Assembly: GCA_900074745.1 (NCBI GenBank)
Contig: LT598466.1
Coordinates: 62,001-126,000 of the forward strand
Direction: 5' to 3'
DNA length: 64,000 nt
DNA from: Lachancea mirantina
Lineage: Eukaryota > Ascomycota > Saccharomycetes > Saccharomycetales > Saccharomycetaceae
Below, piece by piece: positions 45,499 to 53,989 of this stretch; the stretch's first letter is position 1; the number at the start of each line of letters is the position of its first letter. The notes under the pieces are model-generated. The model had not been told where the DNA came from. It searched no databases and saw only the letters and a program-made list of their open reading frames with translations. A program made the translations under genes and the position numbers.

Positions 45499-45506
45499 GA
45501 AGTAAC
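45499..45506 (+). repeat. Right target-site duplication of the hAT element
   Basis: GAAGTAAC, identical to 42631-42638, abuts the right inverted repeat. The perfect match suggests that the insertion is fairly recent, since neither copy has drifted. Confidence 0.9.
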
Positions 45507-45649
45507 TGTCATATCGTTCTGTACGCAAAAGTGACGCGTCAGTATGGGCGGTTAATTCTAAAGTATATAAAGCAAGGGAGAAAACCAGGGAGGGGGAATC
45601 AGCGGAGGAATTTACTCTTCAGTTAGCCGAGCGAACAGTTGTCACCACC

Positions 45650-47659
45650 ATGGCGGTTACTTTGACTTTACAAAGAGGTAGAGAAGAACCAGGATATTCT
45701 GCCGGAATAACGACAGTTTGGCTTCTGTCGTCTCTTGGTGTCGGAAGAAGCTCAGCAAGCTCGAAAGTGAAGAAGAAGGATATCGTGTCAGTGAGTATAC
45801 CTCAGACATGCAAAGAAGTTGAGCGATCCAGCTATGAACTGCCATTACGACAAGTCTCGAATCTTCTTTACGGGGTCACCTTATGTTTTGAAAGGAAAAC
45901 CGAATACGTTTTGGCAGACGTCACCGCCGTGAAACTTCAGCTTCACCGCCAACTTTTAGGTCTGACCTCGAAGAAGATTAATGAAATTTTGAAGACCAAA
46001 GTCACTACGACCATTTACGACGGGGTGCATGAATATGCGGATATGGCCGAAATGCAGCGTGCACGTAATTCGACACTGGAAGACCACGCAAGGACGCTTT
46101 TGGGAGATGACCCTAGCTTTGACATTAATTTTATTCGTGAATTTTCGTCTCTTGACGACAAGGAATCCAAAGGTGACAGGGCGTCTAAGGTCATTAGGCG
46201 GCACGATATAATGCACGAAGCCTACAATGGTTACGAAAATGACGCTTTTCAGCGCTCAAAGTTCGGAGACCTATACGGAGGCCCTCACGGAGGGACGTCG
46301 CAATCTGACGAAATGTTTCCGCTGGACGTGGACCTCGAACTGGATTTCGGCGATGTGTTAAGCGACGCAGATGCGACGTCAGTAAAATCCGGCGACGATC
46401 AATCCGAGACCGGAGGATCTCGAAGGCTAAATTTTAAAGCCCTGGCGGAGGGATTTGACAGTCAGGGGTTTGATTTGATTGATCTCCCAGATCTTGACTC
46501 ACATCTCCCAGACCAGGAACGTAGAAATGAGCTTTTAAAAAGACTGCATGACAGCGACAGCGACGAGGAGATAAGCGTTATTCAGGAAAAAAAGAGGAAA
46601 CAGCCGCGCAACAGGCGCGGAAAATGTCTTCAACTCCTAGTGCTGTGTGATGACAAAATCGCGTTGTCAACAGAAGACCTCCGAACTAACGACTACTACT
46701 ATCGTGAGAGCATGAGGGTGTTCAAAGACCGCCCTGTGAATAAAAAAGCACAGGGAAGAGGTCGTGATATGAACGAAATGCTGTTTTCATTTGCAAGCGA
46801 TCAGCAGATCCCCCAAATGGCCCAATGTTACCGGGAGTTGTTTCCGTGGCCTAAATTCAAACCAGGCGCCAACGAAAAAGGCGGCGGCGACATCGGCATC
46901 GAGAGGGGTCGTCAAAACGCACGTTCGCGCACAACCTCGAGATCAAGTAGCGTTTTAAGCGCTGAACAAGGTCGCAGAATGAGTGGCCTTGACAATGAAA
47001 GAAGAGATGAAGGCGATAATGCATTCGACATGTTACCTGGCCTAGGTCAGATTGACGAAGAGTTCAACGAAGAGCAATCTTACCATGCAAATGGAAATTT
47101 ACTAGACATCGACTTCCATTTACCGCCATCTAGCTTTGGGAGAAGCTCGAGCAGAATGGGAACTGATTCACGAGATCATATCGAAGAGCTCAGAACTATG
47201 AATCTCAAACGACGGAGCGTTAGAGAACCAAGATCGGGAAGTACAGGGCAGACTAGAAGTGATGAGTTACAGTCTACTGGTGATCAATTAATGGATCCCC
47301 TCCCTGAGACGCAGAACCAAATTTTGGATCACCAAAGTAAAAGATTTCTAGATTATATGAATGAGCGCGCCTGCTTCGTTGGCAGAACATCAAGGTCGCA
47401 TCCCAAATTTCACAAAAAAATTCTATTTGAAGACATCATTCCCAGTCGCATAAGTGAGGAGAGCTCTTCGAACACATCTGGCGAGGGATTTAAAGCTGTG
47501 AGCAAAAGCATTGCTTGTAATGCATTCTTGGCCTTATTGCAGCTAGCCTCCAAAAGTTTTGTTGATATCCGCGCTTTCGCTCCCAATCAACCCTTTGCTA
47601 CATTGAACGGCGACGATTTGGTCATTTATCTGAGCTCAAACCCTCAGGTCGCCTATTGA
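45650..47659 (+). CDS. REC8: REC8, meiotic cohesin kleisin
   Basis: The protein has 669 residues, against 680 for Rec8 (YPR007C). The N-terminal kleisin domain begins with TTVWLLSSLG and contains VKKKDIVSVSIPQTC and LRQVSNLLYGVTLCFERKTEYVLAD, close to the yeast sequence; this part binds Smc3. A long acidic, Ser-rich middle follows, where separase sites and casein-kinase phosphorylation sites lie in yeast. The C-terminal winged helix (ACNAFLALLQLASKSFVDIRAF) binds Smc1. Rec8 replaces Scc1 in meiosis. The ATG context (caccaccATGG) is good. Its upstream region now contains the hAT element, whose right end is 151 bp before the start. Confidence 0.93.
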   Translation: MAVTLTLQRGREEPGYSAGITTVWLLSSLGVGRSSASSKVKKKDIVSVSIPQTCKEVERSSYELPLRQVSNLLYGVTLCFERKTEYVLADVTAVKLQLHRQLLGLTSKKINEILKTKVTTTIYDGVHEYADMAEMQRARNSTLEDHARTLLGDDPSFDINFIREFSSLDDKESKGDRASKVIRRHDIMHEAYNGYENDAFQRSKFGDLYGGPHGGTSQSDEMFPLDVDLELDFGDVLSDADATSVKSGDDQSETGGSRRLNFKALAEGFDSQGFDLIDLPDLDSHLPDQERRNELLKRLHDSDSDEEISVIQEKKRKQPRNRRGKCLQLLVLCDDKIALSTEDLRTNDYYYRESMRVFKDRPVNKKAQGRGRDMNEMLFSFASDQQIPQMAQCYRELFPWPKFKPGANEKGGGDIGIERGRQNARSRTTSRSSSVLSAEQGRRMSGLDNERRDEGDNAFDMLPGLGQIDEEFNEEQSYHANGNLLDIDFHLPPSSFGRSSSRMGTDSRDHIEELRTMNLKRRSVREPRSGSTGQTRSDELQSTGDQLMDPLPETQNQILDHQSKRFLDYMNERACFVGRTSRSHPKFHKKILFEDIIPSRISEESSSNTSGEGFKAVSKSIACNAFLALLQLASKSFVDIRAFAPNQPFATLNGDDLVIYLSSNPQVAY

Positions 47660-48068
47660 TGAATTTCGAAACTGGTATGTCGGACAAAGCTATAAGCTGC
47701 GGAACCTGTTCGCTTCATGTGCTAAAATCGCAAGAAAGTTTCGACACAGCCCTATCGTATTTAATAATTCTCAAGCCGAAGTTTGATATCTTGTATTGTG
47801 CCCACTTTGCCTGTTCAGTTGCAGAAGAACGAATTGCCTGAAGCGAAATGATAAACAACACATTCATTTGAAGAACCTTCAAGAAGTTCTATCATCGCTA
47901 TGTTAGGACATGTTGCCCCAATGCAAAAACCAATTTCTCACTGGAATACTGGAATAGTTCTCCAACCAATGAACTCAATAGATAAGCACTGTTCTGAGAA
48001 TTGCCCCCGCGCATCAATTTGTCCCTACATCTAAACCTCACAGGCTGGCCGTGAAAGAAAACTGAGGC
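47660..48068 (+). other. Convergent gap between REC8 and YFH7
   Basis: This 409-bp region joins two 3' ends. A 60-codon plus-strand frame overlapping the REC8 stop was not accepted as a gene. No repeat is seen. Confidence 0.35.
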
Positions 48069-49115
48069 CTAATTATTGTTGATTATCTTTATTTCAGGGG
48101 AGTTTATCATATTTGCTTGTATCAATTTTGCATTTGGTAAATCATTGTCATTAAAGCGCGCCAATCCTTCTTCATATGTTCCCACAAGCCCTGATTGCAA
48201 ATGCCGTTTGGCAACACGTTCTGCAAGGGTAGCATCATCGACGTTTATAGCGAACACTAAGAAGCAGCCGGTTCTTTGAATTTCGGGGAAAACCTTGGCC
48301 CAGTTCTCAACGTCAAGCAATAGATAGAGCCCTTCCATCACGACAACTCTCGTATAAGCATCAACCGAATGCTGATTTACTGTAGGATCCTTCAAACTGT
48401 GATCAAAACCAGGAAAGGAAATAGACGGGACATCTGCGGTAAAAGATGCACATAGTTCATCAAACAAAACATCTTCATTAAACGACGAGCAATCTTCTAC
48501 CTTGTGCTTGAAAACAGGCTTGATCTTACTAGTCTCGGCCAAAAGTTTGCATAGTTGCAAATAGTTGTTGCTGTCAAATGTTTGAGGAGCCCCGCGACGC
48601 CTATGAGCAGCCTTGGCATCTTTAAAATGATCCAAGTGCTTGCGGCTTAGGTGAAAACCGTCCATGGGAACCAACTGAGCAATTTCGAAATTGCCGCCCG
48701 TCTGTCTCTCCGTGGTATGCATAGAGACTTGAATACTGTTCGGCATACCACCTCTGCCCATAACGGTTGTTGAACTTGAACCTGCAGTGCTGAATTTAGT
48801 AGGAGGAAGTCCTATATCCTCGACATGATGGAAGTAATACGATTCGTTATCTTCATAATTGCTGTTGGGATTGAACTTGAGGTCTGCAAGCAAATTTTCG
48901 TAACTCCGCGATGTAGACGCAAGGGTTGGATGCGTCCCCGTCTTTTTCAGATAGTTATGGAATCGAGAATTAATTTCGTCGCAAAGCCTCCCACTGACAG
49001 TTGATTTTCCGGACCCAGGAGAACCAACGATCAAGACAATGACACGGTAGTTGGTGTTAGCATGCTCAGCCAACTTTTCTAGCACATCGTCAGCAAGTGC
49101 TTTGAAATCGAGCAT
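48069..49115 (-). CDS. YFH7: YFH7, P-loop kinase-like protein
   Basis: The protein has 348 residues from the ATG at 49115, against 353 for Yfh7 (YFR007W). The open frame upstream begins with GTG. A Walker A motif GSPGSGKST lies at about residues 31-39. The nucleoside-kinase-like segments are VPMDGFHLSRKHLDHF, the RRRGAPQTFD motif, and VVMEGLYLLLD. This is the phosphoribulokinase/uridine-kinase superfamily. The structure of yeast Yfh7 is known but its substrate is not. It has an inserted region at about 75-130 that is low in complexity. Confidence 0.93.
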   Translation of the reverse strand: MLDFKALADDVLEKLAEHANTNYRVIVLIVGSPGSGKSTVSGRLCDEINSRFHNYLKKTGTHPTLASTSRSYENLLADLKFNPNSNYEDNESYYFHHVEDIGLPPTKFSTAGSSSTTVMGRGGMPNSIQVSMHTTERQTGGNFEIAQLVPMDGFHLSRKHLDHFKDAKAAHRRRGAPQTFDSNNYLQLCKLLAETSKIKPVFKHKVEDCSSFNEDVLFDELCASFTADVPSISFPGFDHSLKDPTVNQHSVDAYTRVVVMEGLYLLLDVENWAKVFPEIQRTGCFLVFAINVDDATLAERVAKRHLQSGLVGTYEEGLARFNDNDLPNAKLIQANMINSPEIKIINNN

Positions 49116-49760
49116 TTTGTGGTGGTTGGTAAAAGGGGATAATTCGAGGCGCCGCAACACAGATAGCAGTTGTGCTGTCTTACACGTGACAATGCCAAGA
49201 GCAAGATGCCGCTTTGAACCGAAACGGAGAACAACGCCATGGCACGGAAATCGCCAGAAAGTACTTTAGAGTAACTAGCATCGAATGGCTTGATCAATTA
49301 TTCTCTTTGGAAGATTCGTGCATTTCCTCAAAACGCTCAAACACCTAAAGTTTTTATGCCGCCTTCAAGATCTAAATTGAAGCTTAGACCAACTTTGCGA
49401 CATACTTGCCCTCTTCGACTTTAATGTCGGGGGAAAGATTGGAAATAATATCAAGGGTTGTCTTCACCTCGTGTCGTCTTAATTTGGCATCGTGGTTTTC
49501 GTTGCATAGAGACCCGAGAAAGCACATGCTTCAACTACAAAAGAGGTGAGTATAAGGCTATCTCGCCAAATCATGCCTAAGGCGCAATGATGCTCAAAAC
49601 GGGCTTTGCATTACATGGTCTTTTTATTCAAGCTAACCAGAGTCCCCTCATTTTTCGTTTTTTTCAACAGTAATAAAACGGTGATTCCGTTCGTCTCTGA
49701 AATTGTCATCGAAAATCATGTCATTAGAACGGAAAGAGATCGGCGCCAATCATTAATTAA
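49116..49760 (+). other. Divergent upstream region YFH7 / AIM45
   Basis: This 645-bp region separates divergent starts. A CACGTG E-box lies at 49183-49188, about 70 bp before the YFH7 ATG. No gene or repeat was recognised. Confidence 0.4.
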
Positions 49761-50792
49761 ATGATATTCAGCAGGACGTCAATTCGGGCCTTTCCGAGGT
49801 CCTCGCTTCCGTCTTTGTTCAGGTCGAGAGCCGCGTCAACGTTAGCTTTCATTGAGACCTCTCAAGATGGAAAGATTGCACAATCCTCTTTAAGTGCACT
49901 TAGCGCGGCCGAAAAGCTAGGAAATCCCATTACTGCGCTTTTTGTGGGTGGCTCGGCTCAAAAGGGTGCAGAAACGCTGAAAGGTGACTATTCTGTCAAC
50001 AGTTTGAAGAGCATCATTGTTGCGAGCAACGAGGCGTATAACAACTATCTGCCAGAAAATGTCACTTCTCTTTGCGTGAAGCTGCTTGAAGACCCCGAAT
50101 ACTCGCATTTCATTGTAGCAAGCTCTGCTTCGGGTAAGAATGTTCTACCTCGCGTTGGCGCGTTGCTTGATTTGCAACCCATATGCGACGTTACTGCTAT
50201 TGTCGATGCGAAAACGTTTGTCAGACCAATGTATGCAGGCAACATACTAGCCACTGTTGAATGTAACCAGTCCAAAAAGTTGATCAGTGTGAGAGCTTCT
50301 TCTTTCCCCGCTGCCAGTGCTGGTGGCACCGAAGTTCCAATCACCAAAGCTGCTGAACAGCCAAAATCAAGTATAGACGTTAAATGGGAAGGCGAAAACC
50401 TTGTAAAGAGTGAACGTCCAGATCTGGGATCCGCGTCGAGAGTGGTTGCAGGTGGTAGAGGTTTGAAAAACAAAGAGACCTTTGACAATCTCGTAACTCC
50501 CTTGGCTGACACTCTGCACGCCGCCATTGGAGCTACGAGAGCTGCTGTAGACTCAGGACTTTGCGACAATTCTTTACAGATTGGACAAACAGGTAAAGTC
50601 GTGGCTCCAGATCTTTATGTCGCCGTCGGAATTTCAGGTGCCATCCAGCATCTCGCGGGTATGAAAGACTCGAAGACAATTGTTGCAATAAATAGTGACC
50701 CAGAGGCTCCTATTTTCCAAGTCGCAGACTTTGGACTTGTGGGCGATCTTAATGAAGTTGTGCCAGAGCTTACTGAGAAACTAGCTAAATAA
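49761..50792 (+). CDS. AIM45: AIM45, electron transfer flavoprotein alpha subunit
   Basis: The protein has 343 residues, against 344 for Aim45 (YPR004C). The N-terminus ([26 protein letters not shown]) is a clear mitochondrial presequence. The FAD-binding C-terminal domain carries [10 protein letters not shown], then [15 protein letters not shown] and [21 protein letters not shown], all typical of ETF-alpha. With Cir1 (ETF-beta) and Cir2 (ETF dehydrogenase) it passes electrons from matrix dehydrogenases to ubiquinone. It precedes the YPR003C-like gene on the same strand, in the same order as in S. cerevisiae. Confidence 0.95.
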   Translation: MIFSRTSIRAFPRSSLPSLFRSRAASTLAFIETSQDGKIAQSSLSALSAAEKLGNPITALFVGGSAQKGAETLKGDYSVNSLKSIIVASNEAYNNYLPENVTSLCVKLLEDPEYSHFIVASSASGKNVLPRVGALLDLQPICDVTAIVDAKTFVRPMYAGNILATVECNQSKKLISVRASSFPAASAGGTEVPITKAAEQPKSSIDVKWEGENLVKSERPDLGSASRVVAGGRGLKNKETFDNLVTPLADTLHAAIGATRAAVDSGLCDNSLQIGQTGKVVAPDLYVAVGISGAIQHLAGMKDSKTIVAINSDPEAPIFQVADFGLVGDLNEVVPELTEKLAK

Positions 50793-51032
50793 ACGTACTG
50801 GTGCTAGATTGCATTCTTTTCAATCACCAATATGTACTAGATTATACTGCTTAGATTCCAACACGTTTCAGGTGCTAACAAGGTCACTCCGTGATAATCT
50901 TGACCTATGGGTACCCATAGGCATCTATCTTAGCTCTGACTTGTATCTCGTAGATAACGAACTCAAATGGATATTGGAATTAAGCCATCGAGAATCGGCG
51001 AAGATATCTTGCCACTATAAAAATGCAAGGTG

Positions 51033-53162
51033 ATGGACGAAGGATCGCCTTTGTTGCCAAGCCGAGGCACCAAAACCTTGGCACGAAGTTTCCCTTCCCA
51101 TAAGCGGAAATCAAGATCGTCACCTCTTGGTGAGGGGAGCCCTGTTCCAGATGATGTTCAAAGTACCAATTTGAAAAGTTTGATCGGAATACCGAGCAGG
51201 TCAGCTGAGAGCCAGGTCAGACCCAGCCTATGGGATCGATCGAAATATTATTTCCCATGCCTTGGATGGATTCCCCATTATACAATGTCAAAGCTTATGG
51301 GCGATTTGGTTGCAGGAATGACGCTTGCGTCTTTCCAAATTCCGCTCGCGATGTCATTTTCCACTTCTATCGCCCACACTCCACCGACAACGGGTCTCAA
51401 TTCACTCGTAGTGGCACCAATTGTGTATGCACTATTTGGCACTGTGCCACAGATGGTTGTGGGTCCGGAAAGTGCCATTTCGCTCGTAGTCGGGCAAGCA
51501 ATCGAGCGTGCTCGAAAACATCATGAAAACTACAATGCCACAGATGCCTGTGTTGTGCTAAGTTTCATCGGCGGTGTTTGTCTATTTCTTTCTGGGGCGT
51601 TGAGGTTTGGATTTCTAGACAACGTCTTGAGTAGAGCACTTTTGCGAGGATTTATCAGTGCCGTGAGCCTCGTCATGATTTTGAACTCCTTGGTTTCCGA
51701 ACTCAAGCTTGAAAAGGTGCTTGCTGATACTCCGGAACATTATCATTCGCCATTCCAGAAGATACTTTTTCTTATCGAATACGCACCCAAAAACTATCAT
51801 GTGCCAACAGCGGTCTTAAGTTTTGCTTGCATTGGTGCTTTATTCTTCCTTAAATACACCAAGAGGGCAATGATGAGAAAGTTCAGATGGGCCGTTTTCT
51901 TTCCCGATATTCTGCTCGTTGTTATCGTTACGATCTTCGTATCTTCCACAATGGACCTAAAACGCAAGTTTGGAATAGATGTCGTTGGAGATTTTGACGC
52001 AGATGGGATAAGCGAGCTGAAGAACCCACTTTCAAAGGCAAGAAGATCCATGTACAGTGACCTAGTGTATCCTGCATTCATGGCTGCGATATTAGGGTTT
52101 TTCGAGTCGACTATTGCGTCCAAATCACTCGCGAGTGCATTCGATTTCGACGTCTCCTCAAATAGGGAATTGATTGCTTTGGGAAGCACCAATATGGTCT
52201 GCTCATTAGTTGCAGGGTTGCCGTCTTTTGGTGGCTACGGGAGGTCGAAAGTTAATGCTTATTCTGGCGGGAAGACAGTGGTATCGGGTGTGGCAATGGG
52301 CTTCTTTACGTTGCTTACGATGAGGTTTCTTCTAGAATATATTAAGAATATCCCCATGGGCTGTTTGTCAGCCATTACAACTGTGATCGGGTTTTCTTTG
52401 ATTGAAGAGTCTCCAGCAGATATTGTATTCTACTGGAAATGCAAAGGATACCAAGAATTAGGCATCTTCGCTGTTACTCTCCTCACCACTTTTGCTTTCT
52501 CAGTAGAGGTCGGTATCACCGTGGGTTGTTTGTTTTCACTTATTCGCGTCATCAAATTATCGGGCAGATCAGGCATTCAAATTTTGGGCCGTGTTGCCGG
52601 TACTGATCAATTTGTGAATGCTGACGATTATTTCAGGGAGATGTTTAGAAACAGACCAGATTTGCCTCCTCTAGAGCAAACCGAGGGCTGTCTTATTGTT
52701 AAAATCCCCGAGCCTTTGTTCTTCACGAATGCGGAAGATTTGAAATCAAAGTTAAATCGTCTTGAACTTCACGGTTCACTGAGAACACACCCTGCAAGCC
52801 CTCAATTTCTCGGGAAATCAATGACGAGGCGTGTTGTGCTGGACATGAACGGGATGACTTCTATCGATGCGTCGGCCGCTCAAGTTTTGCATGAGATAGT
52901 GACGTCGTTTCAAAAGAGGTATGTGCGGGTCTTTTTGGCGAGGGTGCCTATCACACAAGGCGTGCGAGAGATGTTGATTAGTGCGGGCATTGCAGAGATT
53001 GCCCAGCGTAATCATGATGCAAACACGGGAGTTGCCGAAAATTCCTGGAGTTTTGAAAACATTCAGGATGCGTTACGAGCGGGGGATTCTTATGAAAACG
53101 TCGACCTGTATAGCACATGCGGCTCATTGACGAGTAGTCTGGTCAATACAGGTTTCACGTGA
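51033..53162 (+). CDS. SLC26/SulP-family anion transporter (YPR003C-like)
   Basis: The protein has 709 residues from the ATG at 51033, against 754 for YPR003C. An acidic, basic and Ser-rich cytosolic N-terminus precedes about 12 membrane segments with SulP signatures: GDLVAGMTLASFQIPLAMSFS, FGTVPQMVVGPESAISLVVG, and NMVCSLVAGLPSFGGYGRSKVN. A STAS domain follows at about 540-690 (VVLDMNGMTSIDASAAQVLHE). Sul1 and Sul2 are plasma-membrane sulfate permeases of this family. YPR003C is less well characterised and has been placed in the ER, so sulfate transport is not asserted. Another ATG out of frame 10 nt upstream starts a 26-codon frame that overlaps this start. Confidence 0.92.
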   Translation: MDEGSPLLPSRGTKTLARSFPSHKRKSRSSPLGEGSPVPDDVQSTNLKSLIGIPSRSAESQVRPSLWDRSKYYFPCLGWIPHYTMSKLMGDLVAGMTLASFQIPLAMSFSTSIAHTPPTTGLNSLVVAPIVYALFGTVPQMVVGPESAISLVVGQAIERARKHHENYNATDACVVLSFIGGVCLFLSGALRFGFLDNVLSRALLRGFISAVSLVMILNSLVSELKLEKVLADTPEHYHSPFQKILFLIEYAPKNYHVPTAVLSFACIGALFFLKYTKRAMMRKFRWAVFFPDILLVVIVTIFVSSTMDLKRKFGIDVVGDFDADGISELKNPLSKARRSMYSDLVYPAFMAAILGFFESTIASKSLASAFDFDVSSNRELIALGSTNMVCSLVAGLPSFGGYGRSKVNAYSGGKTVVSGVAMGFFTLLTMRFLLEYIKNIPMGCLSAITTVIGFSLIEESPADIVFYWKCKGYQELGIFAVTLLTTFAFSVEVGITVGCLFSLIRVIKLSGRSGIQILGRVAGTDQFVNADDYFREMFRNRPDLPPLEQTEGCLIVKIPEPLFFTNAEDLKSKLNRLELHGSLRTHPASPQFLGKSMTRRVVLDMNGMTSIDASAAQVLHEIVTSFQKRYVRVFLARVPITQGVREMLISAGIAEIAQRNHDANTGVAENSWSFENIQDALRAGDSYENVDLYSTCGSLTSSLVNTGFT

Positions 53163-53605
53163 AATTACCGGCCAATGTCGCCCTTCGAATTGTCTGATTT
53201 TTAGTGCTATTATTCCTTAAACTTATATATGTAGCGCCCGCTACACCAATAATACAGAGATGTACAAACAAACTGATTTTAAGAGAATAAAAATAACCCC
53301 AGCGTACGGAAGCTTGAGTCTCGGCTTACAGTTCCAAGGAATGCATGAAGAATAGGCTTTCATAGTCTAGCGAACGTCAGTTTTCTCCAAATCAATGTCG
53401 TTAGCTGAAGAAGCTTCGTTTAAAAACAAAACAGAAAGAAACTAGAGCCAAAATTCGGATGATGGAAAATGCTGAATCATAGATTTCCATGGTTTTGTTG
53501 ACTCTAGGCGTCCAACGCTTTGCCCGAACAGCCCACAACTCAGTAACTCCCTATGCTACACTCTGCTCCCTATACCTAATTAACAACAGGGAGTACATCA
53601 AAGTG
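53163..53605 (+). other. Gap between the SulP gene and tRNA-Ser(AGA)
   Basis: This 443-bp gap holds the SulP-gene terminator and the tRNA flank. No gene or motif was recognised. Confidence 0.35.
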
Positions 53606-53687
53606 GGCAATTTGGCCGAGTGGTTAAGGCGTAAGATTAGAAATCTTTTGGGCTCTGCCCGCGCAGGTTCGAATCCTGCAGTTGTCG
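53606..53687 (+). tRNA. tRNA-Ser (anticodon AGA)
   Basis: The gene is 82 nt long and intronless. The acceptor GGCAATT pairs with AGTTGTC with two G-U wobbles, the D-arm is GCCGAGTGGTTAAGGC, the anticodon loop TTAGAAA shows AGA, a serine-type variable arm (TGGGCTCTGCCCG) follows, and the T-arm is CAGGTTCGAATCCTG. Confidence 0.96.
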
Positions 53688-53989
53688 AGTTTCTCTCAAA
53701 ATCTAAATTTTTGAAAATTTCAATCATTGTGGTAACCCAAACACCTGGTAACAAAGTGCAGGCTAAAATAAGTCCAATTAGACCTCTTTTCGAGTGTTTT
53801 CGGTAAACACACTATCATCACTATGTACGTTGTGAGTTCTCACAATGTGGGAACTCCCGGTGGCAAAAGCCTAAGCTCAAATCTATGATAACTTCAACAC
53901 TGTAGAAACCCATCTTTTAAACAGCATATCAATCAAGAGGCTGTCGGTGGTATAAATCAGTCAAGACAGCTTTTAAGTGATCGTTAGTA
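53688..53989 (+). other. RPT2 promoter region
   Basis: This 302-bp gap carries the tRNA-Ser 3' flank and the RPT2 promoter with an exact PACE element, described separately. No gene is seen. Confidence 0.5.
53859..53867 (+). promoter_or_regulatory. PACE element (Rpn4 site) of RPT2
   Basis: GGTGGCAAA is the exact proteasome-associated control element bound by Rpn4 in S. cerevisiae. It lies 123 bp before the RPT2 start codon, a normal distance for proteasome genes. Confidence 0.92.

Noticed and set aside
42421-45503. TCTGGAAGT repeated directly at 42421 and 45495 as a target duplication of the hAT element
   Set aside because: It is 9 bp rather than 8, the sequences inside it do not form inverted repeats, and about 0.8 shared 9-mers are expected by chance between the two flanks. 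The GAAGTAAC pair with adjacent 13-bp inverted repeats explains the ends better.
45456-45650. A GTATGT near the right end of the transposon as a REC8 5' leader splice site
   Set aside because: No TACTAAC-like branch point occurs before the REC8 ATG, and the site is inside the transposon.
47656-47841. A 61-codon frame overlapping the REC8 stop
   Set aside because: Starts inside the REC8 end at a non-conserved position and resembles nothing known; the REC8 C-terminus is complete without it.
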